From the NCBI RefSeq assembly GCF_963664135.1, contig NZ_OY760905.1, forward strand, positions 1,364,001 to 1,428,000: DNA of 64,000 bases. The letters run 5' to 3'. Source of the stretch: an uncultured Acetobacterium sp. (GTDB lineage: Bacteria; Bacillota; Clostridia; Eubacteriales; Eubacteriaceae). Under the pieces are notes generated by a model, which did no database searches, was not told the origin of the DNA, and saw only the letters and a program-made list of their open reading frames with translations. The position numbers were made by a program, and so were the translations under genes. Numbering within the stretch: position 1 is the first letter of the stretch; each line of letters opens with the position of its first letter. Below, in pieces: positions 17,023 to 26,256 of this stretch.

Positions 17023-17063
17023 TCTTTACTCCTTACATCGTTTTAAAACATTTTCTTTGCCAA

Positions 17064-18287
17064 TTAATCAGGTATTATTTCAAGCTTTAGGACACTAGCT
17101 AAATATTTTGCGGTACTCGCCTGAAATGTTAATGTAATAATGATTGCCATTGATGTTACCGCTGAGATCAGTTCAGCATTTGGAATACTCATGGTTATCA
17201 GCATTCCAGCTAATGCTGCCGGAATCACCCCGGTTTCTCTTGTCCAGCATAAATATGCAATTTCTTTGATATTCCACTTCGCTTTTCGGTCAAATGGAAC
17301 CGTGAGTAGCACCGAAATTGGTCTGGCCAGGAATACAAAGGCTAGAATAACCAGCAAAGAGGCACCCCAGTATTGGGCGATGATCTCAAAATTCATCTGT
17401 ACTCCCAGTAACGTGAAAATCAGCATCCTGATTAAAGAAATAGTTATGTCCTTAAATTTTTCATGTGATTCATGATGTTCTTCCACTGCTTTTAGATTAA
17501 ACATGCTCTTATTTCCACAGATCATACCAACAGTAAATGCTGCCATAAATCCACTGACACCAATCGCATCTGAAATAATATAAGCACCTAAAACTGAAGC
17601 GATTGCCATTTCGGCGGTAAATCCTCGACAGACACCGAATTTGCCTTCACAAACTAGCAAGTTTCCAATGTAACCGACAATCACACCTCCACCGGCCGTC
17701 TTTAAGAGATCTAGCATACTTCCGCCACCCGAAAAACTGCCACCGGCCGCTATTCCCAAGATGGCAAAAGTAATGATCGCTCCAGCCGCATCATTAAATG
17801 CAGATTCTGATATGATCGTCTGCTTCAATTTAGGACTGATATTCATGTTTTTAAATAGTGGAACCAAAACAGACGGATCTGTTGATGCGATTACCGCCCC
17901 CAGCAGCAATGCATAGATAAAATCGATGTGCAATATCTGCCAGGCAAAGAAACCTGTTACAGCCGCCGAAATAAGTACCCCTACCGTTGACAGCAGCCCA
18001 ATACTTACCTTTACTTCGTTCAAAACCTTAAAAGATATTTCTCTGCCACCATCAAATAGAATATACGCAGCTCCAAATGCCAGAATGACCTGATTGACTA
18101 CTGCATATTCACTGAAATCAATGATATTCAAAACTGCTGGGCCCGCAATAATTCCTGCCGCAATGTACAAAACGACATCAGGGATATAAATTTTTTCACT
18201 AACTCGGGTCAAAACAATTCCCAGAATAAAAATGATTGCCGAAATTCTCATCATATTATTTGCTAACTCTACAACATTTCCGGCCAT
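17064..18287 (-). CDS. CPA1/NhaP-type cation:proton antiporter
   Basis: The protein has about twelve membrane helices and the CPA motifs STDPSVLVPLF (near residue 140) and ESAFNDAAG (near 163), the paired acidic site of cation/H+ exchange. A start at 18287 gives 407 residues. The frame extends 28 codons upstream to a TTG at 18371, but that extension (METQSYN...) reads through what looks like a group II intron remnant, and no ribosome-binding site supports either start. It is embedded between hmd and dmdA. It may manage sodium/proton balance during acid production. A carboxylate exporter role is possible but not typical. Confidence 0.75.
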   Translation of the reverse strand: MAGNVVELANNMMRISAIIFILGIVLTRVSEKIYIPDVVLYIAAGIIAGPAVLNIIDFSEYAVVNQVILAFGAAYILFDGGREISFKVLNEVKVSIGLLSTVGVLISAAVTGFFAWQILHIDFIYALLLGAVIASTDPSVLVPLFKNMNISPKLKQTIISESAFNDAAGAIITFAILGIAAGGSFSGGGSMLDLLKTAGGGVIVGYIGNLLVCEGKFGVCRGFTAEMAIASVLGAYIISDAIGVSGFMAAFTVGMICGNKSMFNLKAVEEHHESHEKFKDITISLIRMLIFTLLGVQMNFEIIAQYWGASLLVILAFVFLARPISVLLTVPFDRKAKWNIKEIAYLCWTRETGVIPAALAGMLITMSIPNAELISAVTSMAIIITLTFQASTAKYLASVLKLEIIPD

Positions 18288-18289
18288 TA

Positions 18290-18420
18290 CAAATCGTCGA
18301 GTAGACTCTGTCTCGACTTCTCTCCTTCGTAAAGTAATTTCTTTAGCAGTGTTATAGGATTGAGTCTCCAAACCCCCTCACCGAACTGAACGTGCCCAAT
18401 TAAGGCATGCGACTCTTCAT
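18290..18420 (-). other. Probable 3' remnant of a group II intron (domain V-like hairpin)
   Basis: On the minus strand, 18415 to 18383 reads as a 33-base hairpin beginning GAGTCGCATGCC and ending GGGCACGTTCAGTTC. This has the length and layout of group II intron domain V with a few mismatches, preceded by GAA and followed by GGTGAGGGGGTTTGGAG, a typical transition to domain VI. No reverse transcriptase is present. The rest of 18421-18601 contains a long inverted repeat (AAAAGCACTT near 18429 / AAGTGCTTTT near 18476) that may end the upstream transcript. Confidence 0.45.
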
Positions 18421-18601
18421 TGCCGAAAAGCACTTTAAAAAAGATTTTAGGGTACTCAAGTCGATATATCTTTAGAAGTGCTTTTTATTTCGCCAAAGTA
18501 AGCCAGCCCGATTGAGCCCGCCTTAATTCCATCCGACTTACCATCAGGTATTAATATTATTTTTGTTATATAATCCTAAAGCAAATCCGATAATTTTGTC
18601 T

Positions 18602-20014
18602 TTACTCGACCAACTGAATACCCAGTTCGCCAGCGATTTTAATCGCTTCGGCGGTTGAAGGCACGGCTTCCCGCAGCACCAGCCGGCCGCCGCCGCGATT
18701 TAGGGTATCCACCGAAGCAGTCATCGCATCGGTTTCGATGGTGATTTTCTGGATCGCATGCTCAGTACCCTCGATGATCTCAACCTCAATCCCCAGTTCC
18801 TTGACCTTATCAATAGCCTGATTATACATCGCATAGTCTGAGGTGGCCGCGCCGAATACCGCACCCATTAAGATCCCCGGTACATTGATGGAACGTCGTT
18901 TAAACAACTCGGGATACAGCTCGATGGTGACTTTTTTAATCGTTCCCTTAATCAGTTTATTGACAATTCGGGCGGCATTGGTGGGCGAACCTACTGCCTG
19001 GCTGCTTCCCCCAACCACGGCATCCCCATAGGTATTTAAGATCGACTTGGTCTCTCTGGCCATCTGTTTTGCCAATCGGTTGGCCTTTGCCAGGGTTTCC
19101 TCCATCTGTCTGACTTCTTCCGCTTTGACTTCTTCTGACACCAGTGATTCAACTGAATCCTTTCGTTTGAAAAAGGGTTCCATGTATTCAACCACTGTCG
19201 GTACAAGGTGCTTACCGGATTCCACATGAACCTGACTGGCCATGGCAATCATCACATCAAATGGTACATTGACTGCCATTTCAACTTTTGTACAAAGTCT
19301 ACCAGCATACATTCCCATCAGGATAGCGCCACCGACATGGGTTGTACACAAGGCTGGCACCAGTACCCGGGGCGTACAGGGAACGCCAATGGTCGGCGAC
19401 ATCGCCAGCACCATCGCTTTTTCCATCTGTTCTGGAGTACCTCCTTCTAAAACAGCAGTTGCCGCTGCAATACAAGCCGATCCGGCACCGAAGCCTTCCA
19501 TATTGCAGCCGGTAGTGACCTTACCAACCCGAAAAATACTGCCGATTTTCAGAATCAGAGCCGCAATCTCTGCCACTATCTGATCATCATATCCGTTGAC
19601 CTGCATGGCTTTAATAAAGCCGGCGTAGGGACAGGAGTCCCCGGTTCCAGCGCAGGGTCGAAGACCGATGCAATGATTGCCCACCTGAGCTGCCAATGTA
19701 AACAGCAAGGCATCATCCAGCATTTTATCACCAAAACATTTTGGCCCCTCAATTGTATTCAGTTGCGAAGCGACCGTACCCAGAAGGATACTCTCGCCAT
19801 CTTCCAGTCCGATTTCCAGAGCCCTAATATTATGGTCGTACTCTTCGATAACCTTTGTCAAGATTTCTGCTCTTGCGAGTCCCGTCTGGATCTCACTTTC
19901 CAGGAGCACCACATCAACCACCCGAGCCTGATATTCGCTTGCAAGTGCCACAACTTCCCCAATCGTCAGGGGCTGCATCGCAACGATTTTTTGTCTCAAT
20001 TCTTGCATCATCAT
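18602..20014 (-). CDS. hmd: 2-(Hydroxymethyl)glutarate dehydratase (L-serine dehydratase-like)
   Basis: This 470-residue protein resembles the alpha part of the [4Fe-4S] L-serine dehydratases. Cysteine-containing motifs include LRPCAGTGDSCPYAG (near residue 125), TTGCNMEGFGAGSACIAAAT (near 173) and GVPCTPRVLVPALCTTHVGG (near 216). In E. barkeri the enzyme removes water from (S)-2-(hydroxymethyl)glutarate to give 2-methyleneglutarate. AGGGGG precedes a run of three ATG codons. It lies 9 bp after dml. A true serine dehydratase is unlikely in this context. Confidence 0.87.
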   Translation of the reverse strand: MMMQELRQKIVAMQPLTIGEVVALASEYQARVVDVVLLESEIQTGLARAEILTKVIEEYDHNIRALEIGLEDGESILLGTVASQLNTIEGPKCFGDKMLDDALLFTLAAQVGNHCIGLRPCAGTGDSCPYAGFIKAMQVNGYDDQIVAEIAALILKIGSIFRVGKVTTGCNMEGFGAGSACIAAATAVLEGGTPEQMEKAMVLAMSPTIGVPCTPRVLVPALCTTHVGGAILMGMYAGRLCTKVEMAVNVPFDVMIAMASQVHVESGKHLVPTVVEYMEPFFKRKDSVESLVSEEVKAEEVRQMEETLAKANRLAKQMARETKSILNTYGDAVVGGSSQAVGSPTNAARIVNKLIKGTIKKVTIELYPELFKRRSINVPGILMGAVFGAATSDYAMYNQAIDKVKELGIEVEIIEGTEHAIQKITIETDAMTASVDTLNRGGGRLVLREAVPSTAEAIKIAGELGIQLVE

Positions 20015-20023
20015 CCCCCTGTT

Positions 20024-20896
20024 CTATTTTCTTCCGGTTGCGTAATTCCTTTCGATTTCCCGGATTGCATCCAGGCCGATTAAATCGTTAAACTCGGCAA
20101 AGGTGACCATCTTGTCCATCACATTGGCCGTGGTGTCATCATTTTTCAGCGCCGTCCATAAATCTACCATCGCCTTTGTGGCCACGTAAATTGAAGCGGT
20201 GGGATAAATGGTCAGATTAAATCCGAGCGCTTCCAGCTCCTGGTTTTTTAACAAGGGAGTTCTTCCACCCTCCACCATGTTTGCCAGGGTATAGCCGTCG
20301 ATCTGAGTCGTGATCATTTTCATCTCTTCAACGCTTTCAGGGGATTCGATAAAGACAATGTCCGCACCGGCTTCTTTATAAGCCTGTCCCCGTTTGATGG
20401 CTTCTTCAATGCCCATGATGGTGCGCGCATCGGTTCGTGCCATGATCATAAAATCCGGATTCATTCGGGTATCCACTGCCGCTTTAATCTTACCCACCAT
20501 TTCATCCATGGCAATGATTTCACGGCCGATCATATGACCGCATTTCTTTGGCATCACCTGATCTTCCAGCTGGATCACCGCCACCCCGGCTTTTTCATAT
20601 TCCCGGACGGTACGCATAACATTAACCGCATTACCAAAACCGGTATCGGCATCGGCAATCACCGGTACCCCGGCGGCTTCGACGATGCTTGATGCCCGCG
20701 CCACCATTTCAGTCATGGTCATCAGTCCCACATCAGGCTGCCCCAGATGACTGGCCGATTGTCCATATCCGGTCATATAAACCGCATCAAACCCCAGCCG
20801 GCCAATTATCTTTGCCGTCATCCCGTCATGGGCTCCTGGTGCCACTACCATTTTCTTTGTTTTTAATAATTCTCTCATTTTTGCAGCTTGATTCAT
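20024..20896 (-). CDS. dml: 2,3-Dimethylmalate lyase
   Basis: This 290-residue member of the isocitrate lyase/PEP mutase family has the KKCGHMIGREI motif near residue 122 with the catalytic cysteine, metal-site DADTGFG near 82 and ARTDART near 158. It cleaves (2R,3S)-2,3-dimethylmalate to pyruvate and propionate, the last step of the pathway. 2-Methylisocitrate lyase is the nearest alternative, but the neighbouring dmdAB and mii point to Dml. Confidence 0.9.
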   Translation of the reverse strand: MNQAAKMRELLKTKKMVVAPGAHDGMTAKIIGRLGFDAVYMTGYGQSASHLGQPDVGLMTMTEMVARASSIVEAAGVPVIADADTGFGNAVNVMRTVREYEKAGVAVIQLEDQVMPKKCGHMIGREIIAMDEMVGKIKAAVDTRMNPDFMIMARTDARTIMGIEEAIKRGQAYKEAGADIVFIESPESVEEMKMITTQIDGYTLANMVEGGRTPLLKNQELEALGFNLTIYPTASIYVATKAMVDLWTALKNDDTTANVMDKMVTFAEFNDLIGLDAIREIERNYATGRK

Positions 20897-20934
20897 TCGT
20901 TCCGTCTCCTATTTCTGATTAAATTTCATATATT

Positions 20935-22362
20935 TTATTGAATATTCCAGTATTTCAGCATGAAATCCAGTACTTCATCGGGAAACCATTTGCTTAGTAC
21001 GCCCAGCGAAAACATCAGATAGTGATCATCAAAGACCACCCTGGGCTTATCGATAGGCAGCAGTGAATTACCGGGGTTTTCAAAAGCATCTTGAACAATC
21101 GTTTCTCTATCCTCATTGGTAGCATTGACAAAAACGCCACCGGCGCAAACGATATTTTTTATATGTCTCAAATCCCGGCCAATTGCCGTTCCTGCCATCA
21201 CCCCCATCACCGCATCATCTTCTTTGGCATACATGCCAGCATGTCGACGGATGGCCAGATGAATGGCACAAATCGCAATGGCCTGATCAAGCTTTTTTTC
21301 ATTTTCATTCTGCGGAATATAATCGGTCATTTCTTCCACTTTTTCAATGTAGTCAATAATCTCTGCCTCTGATACCTCAATCGATTGATCAATCAGCTTC
21401 CGCAGCGTTTGCGCACCAATGGCTTCAAGCACCCCATTGACACTGACCCGCATCCCCAGATTTCCTTCCACGGTTCGATAGGAGAATTGTTTTTCATTAT
21501 TGATCACCAATCCCCGTTCTTCCAATTTCAGTTCTTCCAACTCGGGAATGGCGGAGTGGATATCGGTGGTGGCGCCGCCAATATCAATCAGCATCAGACT
21601 GCCCATCCCTTTTTTTTCATAGAGTCCCTTGGCCAATAATTCACTGGCACAGAAAATAGCTCCGGGGGTGGGAATGACCGCTTTATTATTTAAGGTTCCG
21701 CAAAAATTCTTGACCCCCCGGGCATTGACAATTTGATTAATGAACTGGCTGTGAATGGCTTCCCGGGCTTGTTTAGTATTGAGTTCATGAATTGTGGGGA
21801 TGATGTTCGGTACCCGAACATTTGAAATTCCAGCTTCATCCAGCAGTTTTGCAACTTTTTTCTGAGCGTTGCGGTTGCAGGCAACAATGACCATCGCTTT
21901 GCCTTTAACCTTACAGATAATTCTGGCATTCTCCAAGGCCGAGGTTTCGTCACCGTTATCGGTGCCACCGGCCAGCAAAATGATGTCCGGTCTGATTTCA
22001 TGAAGAACCTCTTCCCGATATTCCGGTGGTTCGTCAACTGAAATGACCTCCATCACCCGTGCGCCAGCCGTCATTGCCACTTCTTTGGCGGCCTTAGCAG
22101 TCACCTTAGGCATATAACCCATGGCAACCATTCGTAACCCCCCGGCCGCACTGCAGGAGCTATAGCGATTGACCATCTGATCAAGGACAATGCCCTGGGC
22201 GATGACCATTTCTTCGGCTTGACGAGCCCCGATTGCCACGTCTTCCAGCGTTGTTGCCGATTGTCCTGATCCTAACCAGGTCAATCGGCCTTTTACTAAA
22301 TGATAGGCCACTGCTTTTGTATAGGTGCTGCCAATATCAAAAACGATCGTATTTGCTTTCAT
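20935..22362 (-). CDS. GlmL/MutL-like ASKHA ATPase, probable methyleneglutarate mutase reactivase
   Basis: This 475-residue protein starts IVFDIGSTYTKAVAYHLVKG and has LLAGGTDNGDETSALENARI and MLIDIGGATTDIHS, the phosphate-binding motifs of the actin-like ATPase family. GlmL accompanies B12-dependent glutamate mutase and is thought to protect or reactivate it. Here it lies just downstream of mii and mgm, so it probably serves Mgm. The ATG at 22362 is preferred over an in-frame GTG three codons earlier, but neither has a clear ribosome-binding site. Confidence 0.8.
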   Translation of the reverse strand: MKANTIVFDIGSTYTKAVAYHLVKGRLTWLGSGQSATTLEDVAIGARQAEEMVIAQGIVLDQMVNRYSSCSAAGGLRMVAMGYMPKVTAKAAKEVAMTAGARVMEVISVDEPPEYREEVLHEIRPDIILLAGGTDNGDETSALENARIICKVKGKAMVIVACNRNAQKKVAKLLDEAGISNVRVPNIIPTIHELNTKQAREAIHSQFINQIVNARGVKNFCGTLNNKAVIPTPGAIFCASELLAKGLYEKKGMGSLMLIDIGGATTDIHSAIPELEELKLEERGLVINNEKQFSYRTVEGNLGMRVSVNGVLEAIGAQTLRKLIDQSIEVSEAEIIDYIEKVEEMTDYIPQNENEKKLDQAIAICAIHLAIRRHAGMYAKEDDAVMGVMAGTAIGRDLRHIKNIVCAGGVFVNATNEDRETIVQDAFENPGNSLLPIDKPRVVFDDHYLMFSLGVLSKWFPDEVLDFMLKYWNIQ

Positions 22363-22374
22363 GGCCAGCACTTG

Positions 22375-23514
22375 CTATTTCAGTTTTGCTTTTTCAATAT
22401 AAACATAGCCTTCCATGATTCGTCTGGCCGTACGGATCAGTGCCACTTTTTCAATGGTCTGGCCATTTACCACCGAAACTACCGGGATAACCCCTGCTGG
22501 ATGACCGATTCTGACAGTATCGGATGCTGTTTTTCTGAGCACCTGATTAACAATGGTGCCGTCGATTTTTGCTGCTGCACCGGTACAAGCAGTGGCCGTG
22601 CCGGCGTAGGTTTTGTGTAACACTTGCATATACATTAGCCGTGAAACAAGATCCACTTCATCAGCCTTGATGGCATTGCCCGAGGTAAAGTCAATGTAAT
22701 CGGCCGGTTCTCTGACAAAAGCAATCATCGGAAAGGCCGGCGATTTTTCTGTAGCTTCTTTAGTATCTTTTGCCATTCCAATCATGACACAACACTGAGA
22801 TCGTATTTCTTCCAGATAAGCCAGCAGCTCGGGATCGCCATCGATCTCGGCCGGGGTTTCGGTTCCCTTCATTTTAACATCTGCAGCGTGGATGAAAACA
22901 CAGGGATTAGCAACATCAACGATGGAAACCTTAAGCTCGCCTTTACTGGTTTTAATGGTATCCACCACATTTCCGGTCGGCAATACCTTACCGGTGGCGG
23001 CACCGGCGGTGCCAGTAAAGTCCATCAGCTCAGCGGCATTGGTTCCCGGTACGCCATCGATTTTGAAGTCGCCACTGACCTTTGCTTTGCCATCTTCAAC
23101 TTCGACTTCGGCGTACAGTAGTTTGCCGGTGTTGGTATTGTGGATGCATACCTTTGTCTTTGGCTCAATGGCTTTGACAAAAGATTCGTCAATCGCGAAT
23201 GGCCCCACGCCAGAGGAAATATTACCGCAGTTTCCGTTGTAATCCACGGTGGTATCACCGATACTAACCTGGGCAAAAGTGTAATCCACATCAGCTTCGG
23301 GATGGGTCGGGGAGCCAATAATAGCCAGCTTGCTGGTCAATGGATCAGCGCCTGCCAGTCCATCAATCTGACGGATATCCGGACTTCCAAAAATCCTCAG
23401 GATAATTTGATCCCTCTTGGCCTGATCGGCGGGCAAATCATTTTCTTTCAGAAAAATCCCTTTACTCGTTCCTGCTCTCATAATGACACATGGTATACGA
23501 AATTGATCACTCAT
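22375..23514 (-). CDS. mii: 3-Methylitaconate delta-isomerase (PrpF family)
   Basis: This 379-residue protein has the PrpF-family opening IPCVIMRAGTSKGIFLKEND, an NCGNISSGVGPFAI motif (near residue 90) and the matching second-half segment KTYAGTATACTGAAAKIDG (near 305); the family is a pseudo-symmetric diaminopimelate epimerase fold. It converts (R)-3-methylitaconate to 2,3-dimethylmaleate. The start follows AAGGAG by 7 bp, which rules out the in-frame GTG five codons upstream. Confidence 0.9.
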   Translation of the reverse strand: MSDQFRIPCVIMRAGTSKGIFLKENDLPADQAKRDQIILRIFGSPDIRQIDGLAGADPLTSKLAIIGSPTHPEADVDYTFAQVSIGDTTVDYNGNCGNISSGVGPFAIDESFVKAIEPKTKVCIHNTNTGKLLYAEVEVEDGKAKVSGDFKIDGVPGTNAAELMDFTGTAGAATGKVLPTGNVVDTIKTSKGELKVSIVDVANPCVFIHAADVKMKGTETPAEIDGDPELLAYLEEIRSQCCVMIGMAKDTKEATEKSPAFPMIAFVREPADYIDFTSGNAIKADEVDLVSRLMYMQVLHKTYAGTATACTGAAAKIDGTIVNQVLRKTASDTVRIGHPAGVIPVVSVVNGQTIEKVALIRTARRIMEGYVYIEKAKLK

Positions 23515-23673
23515 ATTTAACTCCTTCACTTCTCTTAATTATCTATAAAAATTCCAGTCCATTCACTCCGTAGATGGTCCGTTTAGAACACTCCCATCGC
23601 AAACACAGTTTTCTGAAATCGATTATTTTATCTTATTTTTTAGTACTGTTTCTGACTTTTTTCCCTTATTGAC

Positions 23674-25518
23674 CTATTTGTTCTTATTATCGATCATCTC
23701 ACCGATCAATCGAACACATTCCTCTGGTGAACTGTCTGGTCCAAAGAAACCATCGATGCTCATAAAGCCACTGCCTTCATTTTTGATCTTGTCTTCATAG
23801 TAACGGTGTTCTTCTTCTTTTTCGGCAATCCGTCCGCCGGCACAGACCACTATTTTATCTCTCAGTCCCAGTTCTTCCAGCCGTTTGCTGACCCGCGGGA
23901 ATAGTACCATCCCCAAACCGAGCAGGTTGCTAACACCAACGGCGTCGGCATTGACTTCAGCCGCCACTTCGGCCACACTTTCCGGCAGATTCATGCCTCT
24001 TAAATAGACAACATCATAACCGGCTTCCTGAAAAGCCTCCCTGATAACATTGATGCCATTGACGTGGGCATCAGCACCAACGGTAGCTAAAACGATTTTT
24101 TCTGTGCGGGTTGGTGCTTTTTCGACACAAACTTTGACATCTTGCTCGCTTTGAGCACAACGAGTGGAATCCACTCCCAAGGGGGTGTAACCTTTGACAT
24201 AACGGGTGATCCCATCCTTATCGCGATTAACGACGACATGGCGTTTCAGATCCCAGCCGGCCGCCCGCTGGCTGTCGAGTACACCGTTCTTACCGGCCGT
24301 TACTATTAGTTCGATCAGTTCCTCATCGGACCATTGCCGCCAGAAATCGTCATTGATTTGTTCTAGACTCAGATCGGACACTTTTAATGCGGCTTCTAGA
24401 ACTGCCAGTGCTTCATTGATAATTTCCGCTTTACGGACGTCAATAACTGGTGACTGGATATCGGGATTATAAATGTTTTTAAATACATCTTCTGTCCCCC
24501 AAATCGCCTGTCCCATCGAATCACCGGTGGGGATTCCGACTGATTCAGCCGCCTTGGGTCGGTAAAAATCGGCTCCCCCCAATTTTGCGGTAACCGCCAT
24601 TCGTGAGAAATGAGCCGCTTCGGCAATCAGGTTTTGCGGCGGATTCTGGAACGTTTCAGGAACAACAATGATCGACTTGCTCTGGCAGGCTTCTCGAAAT
24701 GCCGCCATCACCGCCAGATCGGCATAAATATTAATCCCGGCCACATTCATCTGAATCGCTGATAATTCCCATGGTAGCTCAGCATGAACGGCCAGTCCTT
24801 CAGAGAGCAGGCACATGGCCAGAGCCATACCATCAGTGCCACCAATATTATTAAGATGCTTATGGGAATCCAATTGGACAAAAATATTGTTTTCGGCACA
24901 AATCTGGATCGCTTTATAACCGTTGACCACCTTCGTCTTGTAGTCGTGAATACCTCGACCACCAAAATGAACATGAATCACTGGGCCGATATCGGTGCCG
25001 TCAAAGCCGGCAATCAGGGCATTGATAATTGACAAATGAGGGGTATCCCCAGTGGCATTGATCCGCACTGGGTGCTTGGCACCACCACCCATAGCGATGA
25101 ATTCCCGTTCACCTTTAGGGGTAATCCCGCCTTTGCCGCGCGACTGATTGATCAGTTCTCTTCCTTTTAAAGGATCAATATGACGGGTTGCTTCGGCATG
25201 GACAAAATGAAAAAGAGTTTCGTCAAATTTGTCCGCATAGACATACATGTTCTGGGTTTCTTCATAGGTTTCTTTTGCAGAGTTTCGGCCTAAAATAGGG
25301 TTTTGGATTGGCCAGCCTCTTTCTTTGGCTTTTTGGGACAGCGCGTAAATACGGTAGCCACTGCGGGTAACACCGGCAACTTCCCGGGGATAAGGCGCCG
25401 GTAGTCCGACAACTTCGCCGTTTTCATCCAGATCAGGCATTTCAACCCCAAAACAATCGCTGAAAGCGCGAACGGACTCAATATCCTCTTTGATAATGCG
25501 TTTCGTTTTTTCCTGCAT
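23674..25518 (-). CDS. mgm: 2-Methyleneglutarate mutase, adenosylcobalamin-dependent
   Basis: This 614-residue enzyme has a substrate-binding barrel in the N-terminal two-thirds ([20 protein letters not shown], then [10 protein letters not shown]) and a C-terminal B12 domain with the DAHVNG base-off cobalamin motif (near residue 486) and [10 protein letters not shown]. It rearranges 2-methyleneglutarate to (R)-3-methylitaconate by a radical mechanism. The gene is followed by mii and the GlmL-like protein, consistent with a reactivation partner. Confidence 0.92.
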   Translation of the reverse strand: MQEKTKRIIKEDIESVRAFSDCFGVEMPDLDENGEVVGLPAPYPREVAGVTRSGYRIYALSQKAKERGWPIQNPILGRNSAKETYEETQNMYVYADKFDETLFHFVHAEATRHIDPLKGRELINQSRGKGGITPKGEREFIAMGGGAKHPVRINATGDTPHLSIINALIAGFDGTDIGPVIHVHFGGRGIHDYKTKVVNGYKAIQICAENNIFVQLDSHKHLNNIGGTDGMALAMCLLSEGLAVHAELPWELSAIQMNVAGINIYADLAVMAAFREACQSKSIIVVPETFQNPPQNLIAEAAHFSRMAVTAKLGGADFYRPKAAESVGIPTGDSMGQAIWGTEDVFKNIYNPDIQSPVIDVRKAEIINEALAVLEAALKVSDLSLEQINDDFWRQWSDEELIELIVTAGKNGVLDSQRAAGWDLKRHVVVNRDKDGITRYVKGYTPLGVDSTRCAQSEQDVKVCVEKAPTRTEKIVLATVGADAHVNGINVIREAFQEAGYDVVYLRGMNLPESVAEVAAEVNADAVGVSNLLGLGMVLFPRVSKRLEELGLRDKIVVCAGGRIAEKEEEHRYYEDKIKNEGSGFMSIDGFFGPDSSPEECVRLIGEMIDNKNK

Positions 25519-25599
25519 AATTTCCTCAATTCTATTATTTCATTCCGGGTCATGATGTTTTTTTCTACTGCTTTCGACATCACCCGAACCAACCTTACA

Positions 25600-25648
25600 C
25601 CCCGAGTAAATACCGGGGCGTAAGCGATTTAGCAAGCTTGCTTGCGCT
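25600..25648. promoter_or_regulatory. Two stem-loops between mgm and the AA_synth-family gene
   Basis: CCCCG/CGGGG (25600-25604, 25614-25618) and the longer AGCG-AGCAAGCTTGCT-CGCT palindrome (25623-25648) lie in the 135 bp before mgm. They could cause partial termination or protect an mRNA end, separating upstream from downstream gene dosage. They do not resemble a cobalamin riboswitch. Confidence 0.45.
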
Positions 25649-25653
25649 AAAAC

Positions 25654-26235
25654 CTAGCGCAGACCATCTTCACATTTTGCTTCGGCAATCGTCAGTCCAC
25701 CGATTCTTGGATGGGGTCGACCGCCATTACTAAACACTAATGCAACGACGATTTCATCACATTTAGGGGCATCATGGAGACGGACTTCCATGGCGCCGTA
25801 ATGGGTTCTGACAAAGGCGGCGTCAACAAAATGCAATGGCACATCCAGTGCAGTACCAGCTGGGCCAGCTTTTTTAGCTGAAGGAATAATTGACTTTCCG
25901 CCACCGATGGCATCGCGCATCGGTTTTCCTAATTTGGGATGGAGGATCGCAGCGCCATGTTCAAGCTCGCCATCCAGCCCGATGATGGCACCTTTGCCAT
26001 AGGTTTCAATTTTTCCGTCCAGGTGTGCGGCGGCGATTTTACTTAAATAATCCCCCAACCATTCACCGACTTCACTCAGTTCTTCAAGATTTTCTTTATA
26101 TCCTCCGGCAAAAGGATTTTTGATAACGGCTGCTACCGAAACGGTGGTTATCGGTTTAACAAGCTCTTCAAATCCTTCAAAGCGAACTTCTTCGATGGTT
26201 GTTACAATTTTCCTGATCTTTGGTTCAAGTGCCAT
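25654..26235 (-). CDS. AA_synth-family (DUF1185) protein in the nicotinate cluster
   Basis: This 193-residue protein is of the amino acid synthesis (PF06684-like) family, recognised by NPFAGGYKENLEELSEVGEW near residue 40, GKGAIIGLDGELEHGAAILH near 80, and RTHYGAMEVRLHDAPKCDEI near 145. The biochemical function of the family is not established. It sits between ena and mgm in the catabolic operon, so a role on a pathway intermediate such as 2-formylglutarate is possible. It is not needed to complete the known pathway. Confidence 0.7.
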   Translation of the reverse strand: MALEPKIRKIVTTIEEVRFEGFEELVKPITTVSVAAVIKNPFAGGYKENLEELSEVGEWLGDYLSKIAAAHLDGKIETYGKGAIIGLDGELEHGAAILHPKLGKPMRDAIGGGKSIIPSAKKAGPAGTALDVPLHFVDAAFVRTHYGAMEVRLHDAPKCDEIVVALVFSNGGRPHPRIGGLTIAEAKCEDGLR

Positions 26236-26256
26236 TTTTCATTCTCCTTAATATTT

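Noticed and set aside
25519-25653. Possible cobalamin riboswitch before the B12 mutase gene
   Set aside because: Hairpins are present but the conserved B12-box pattern is missing.
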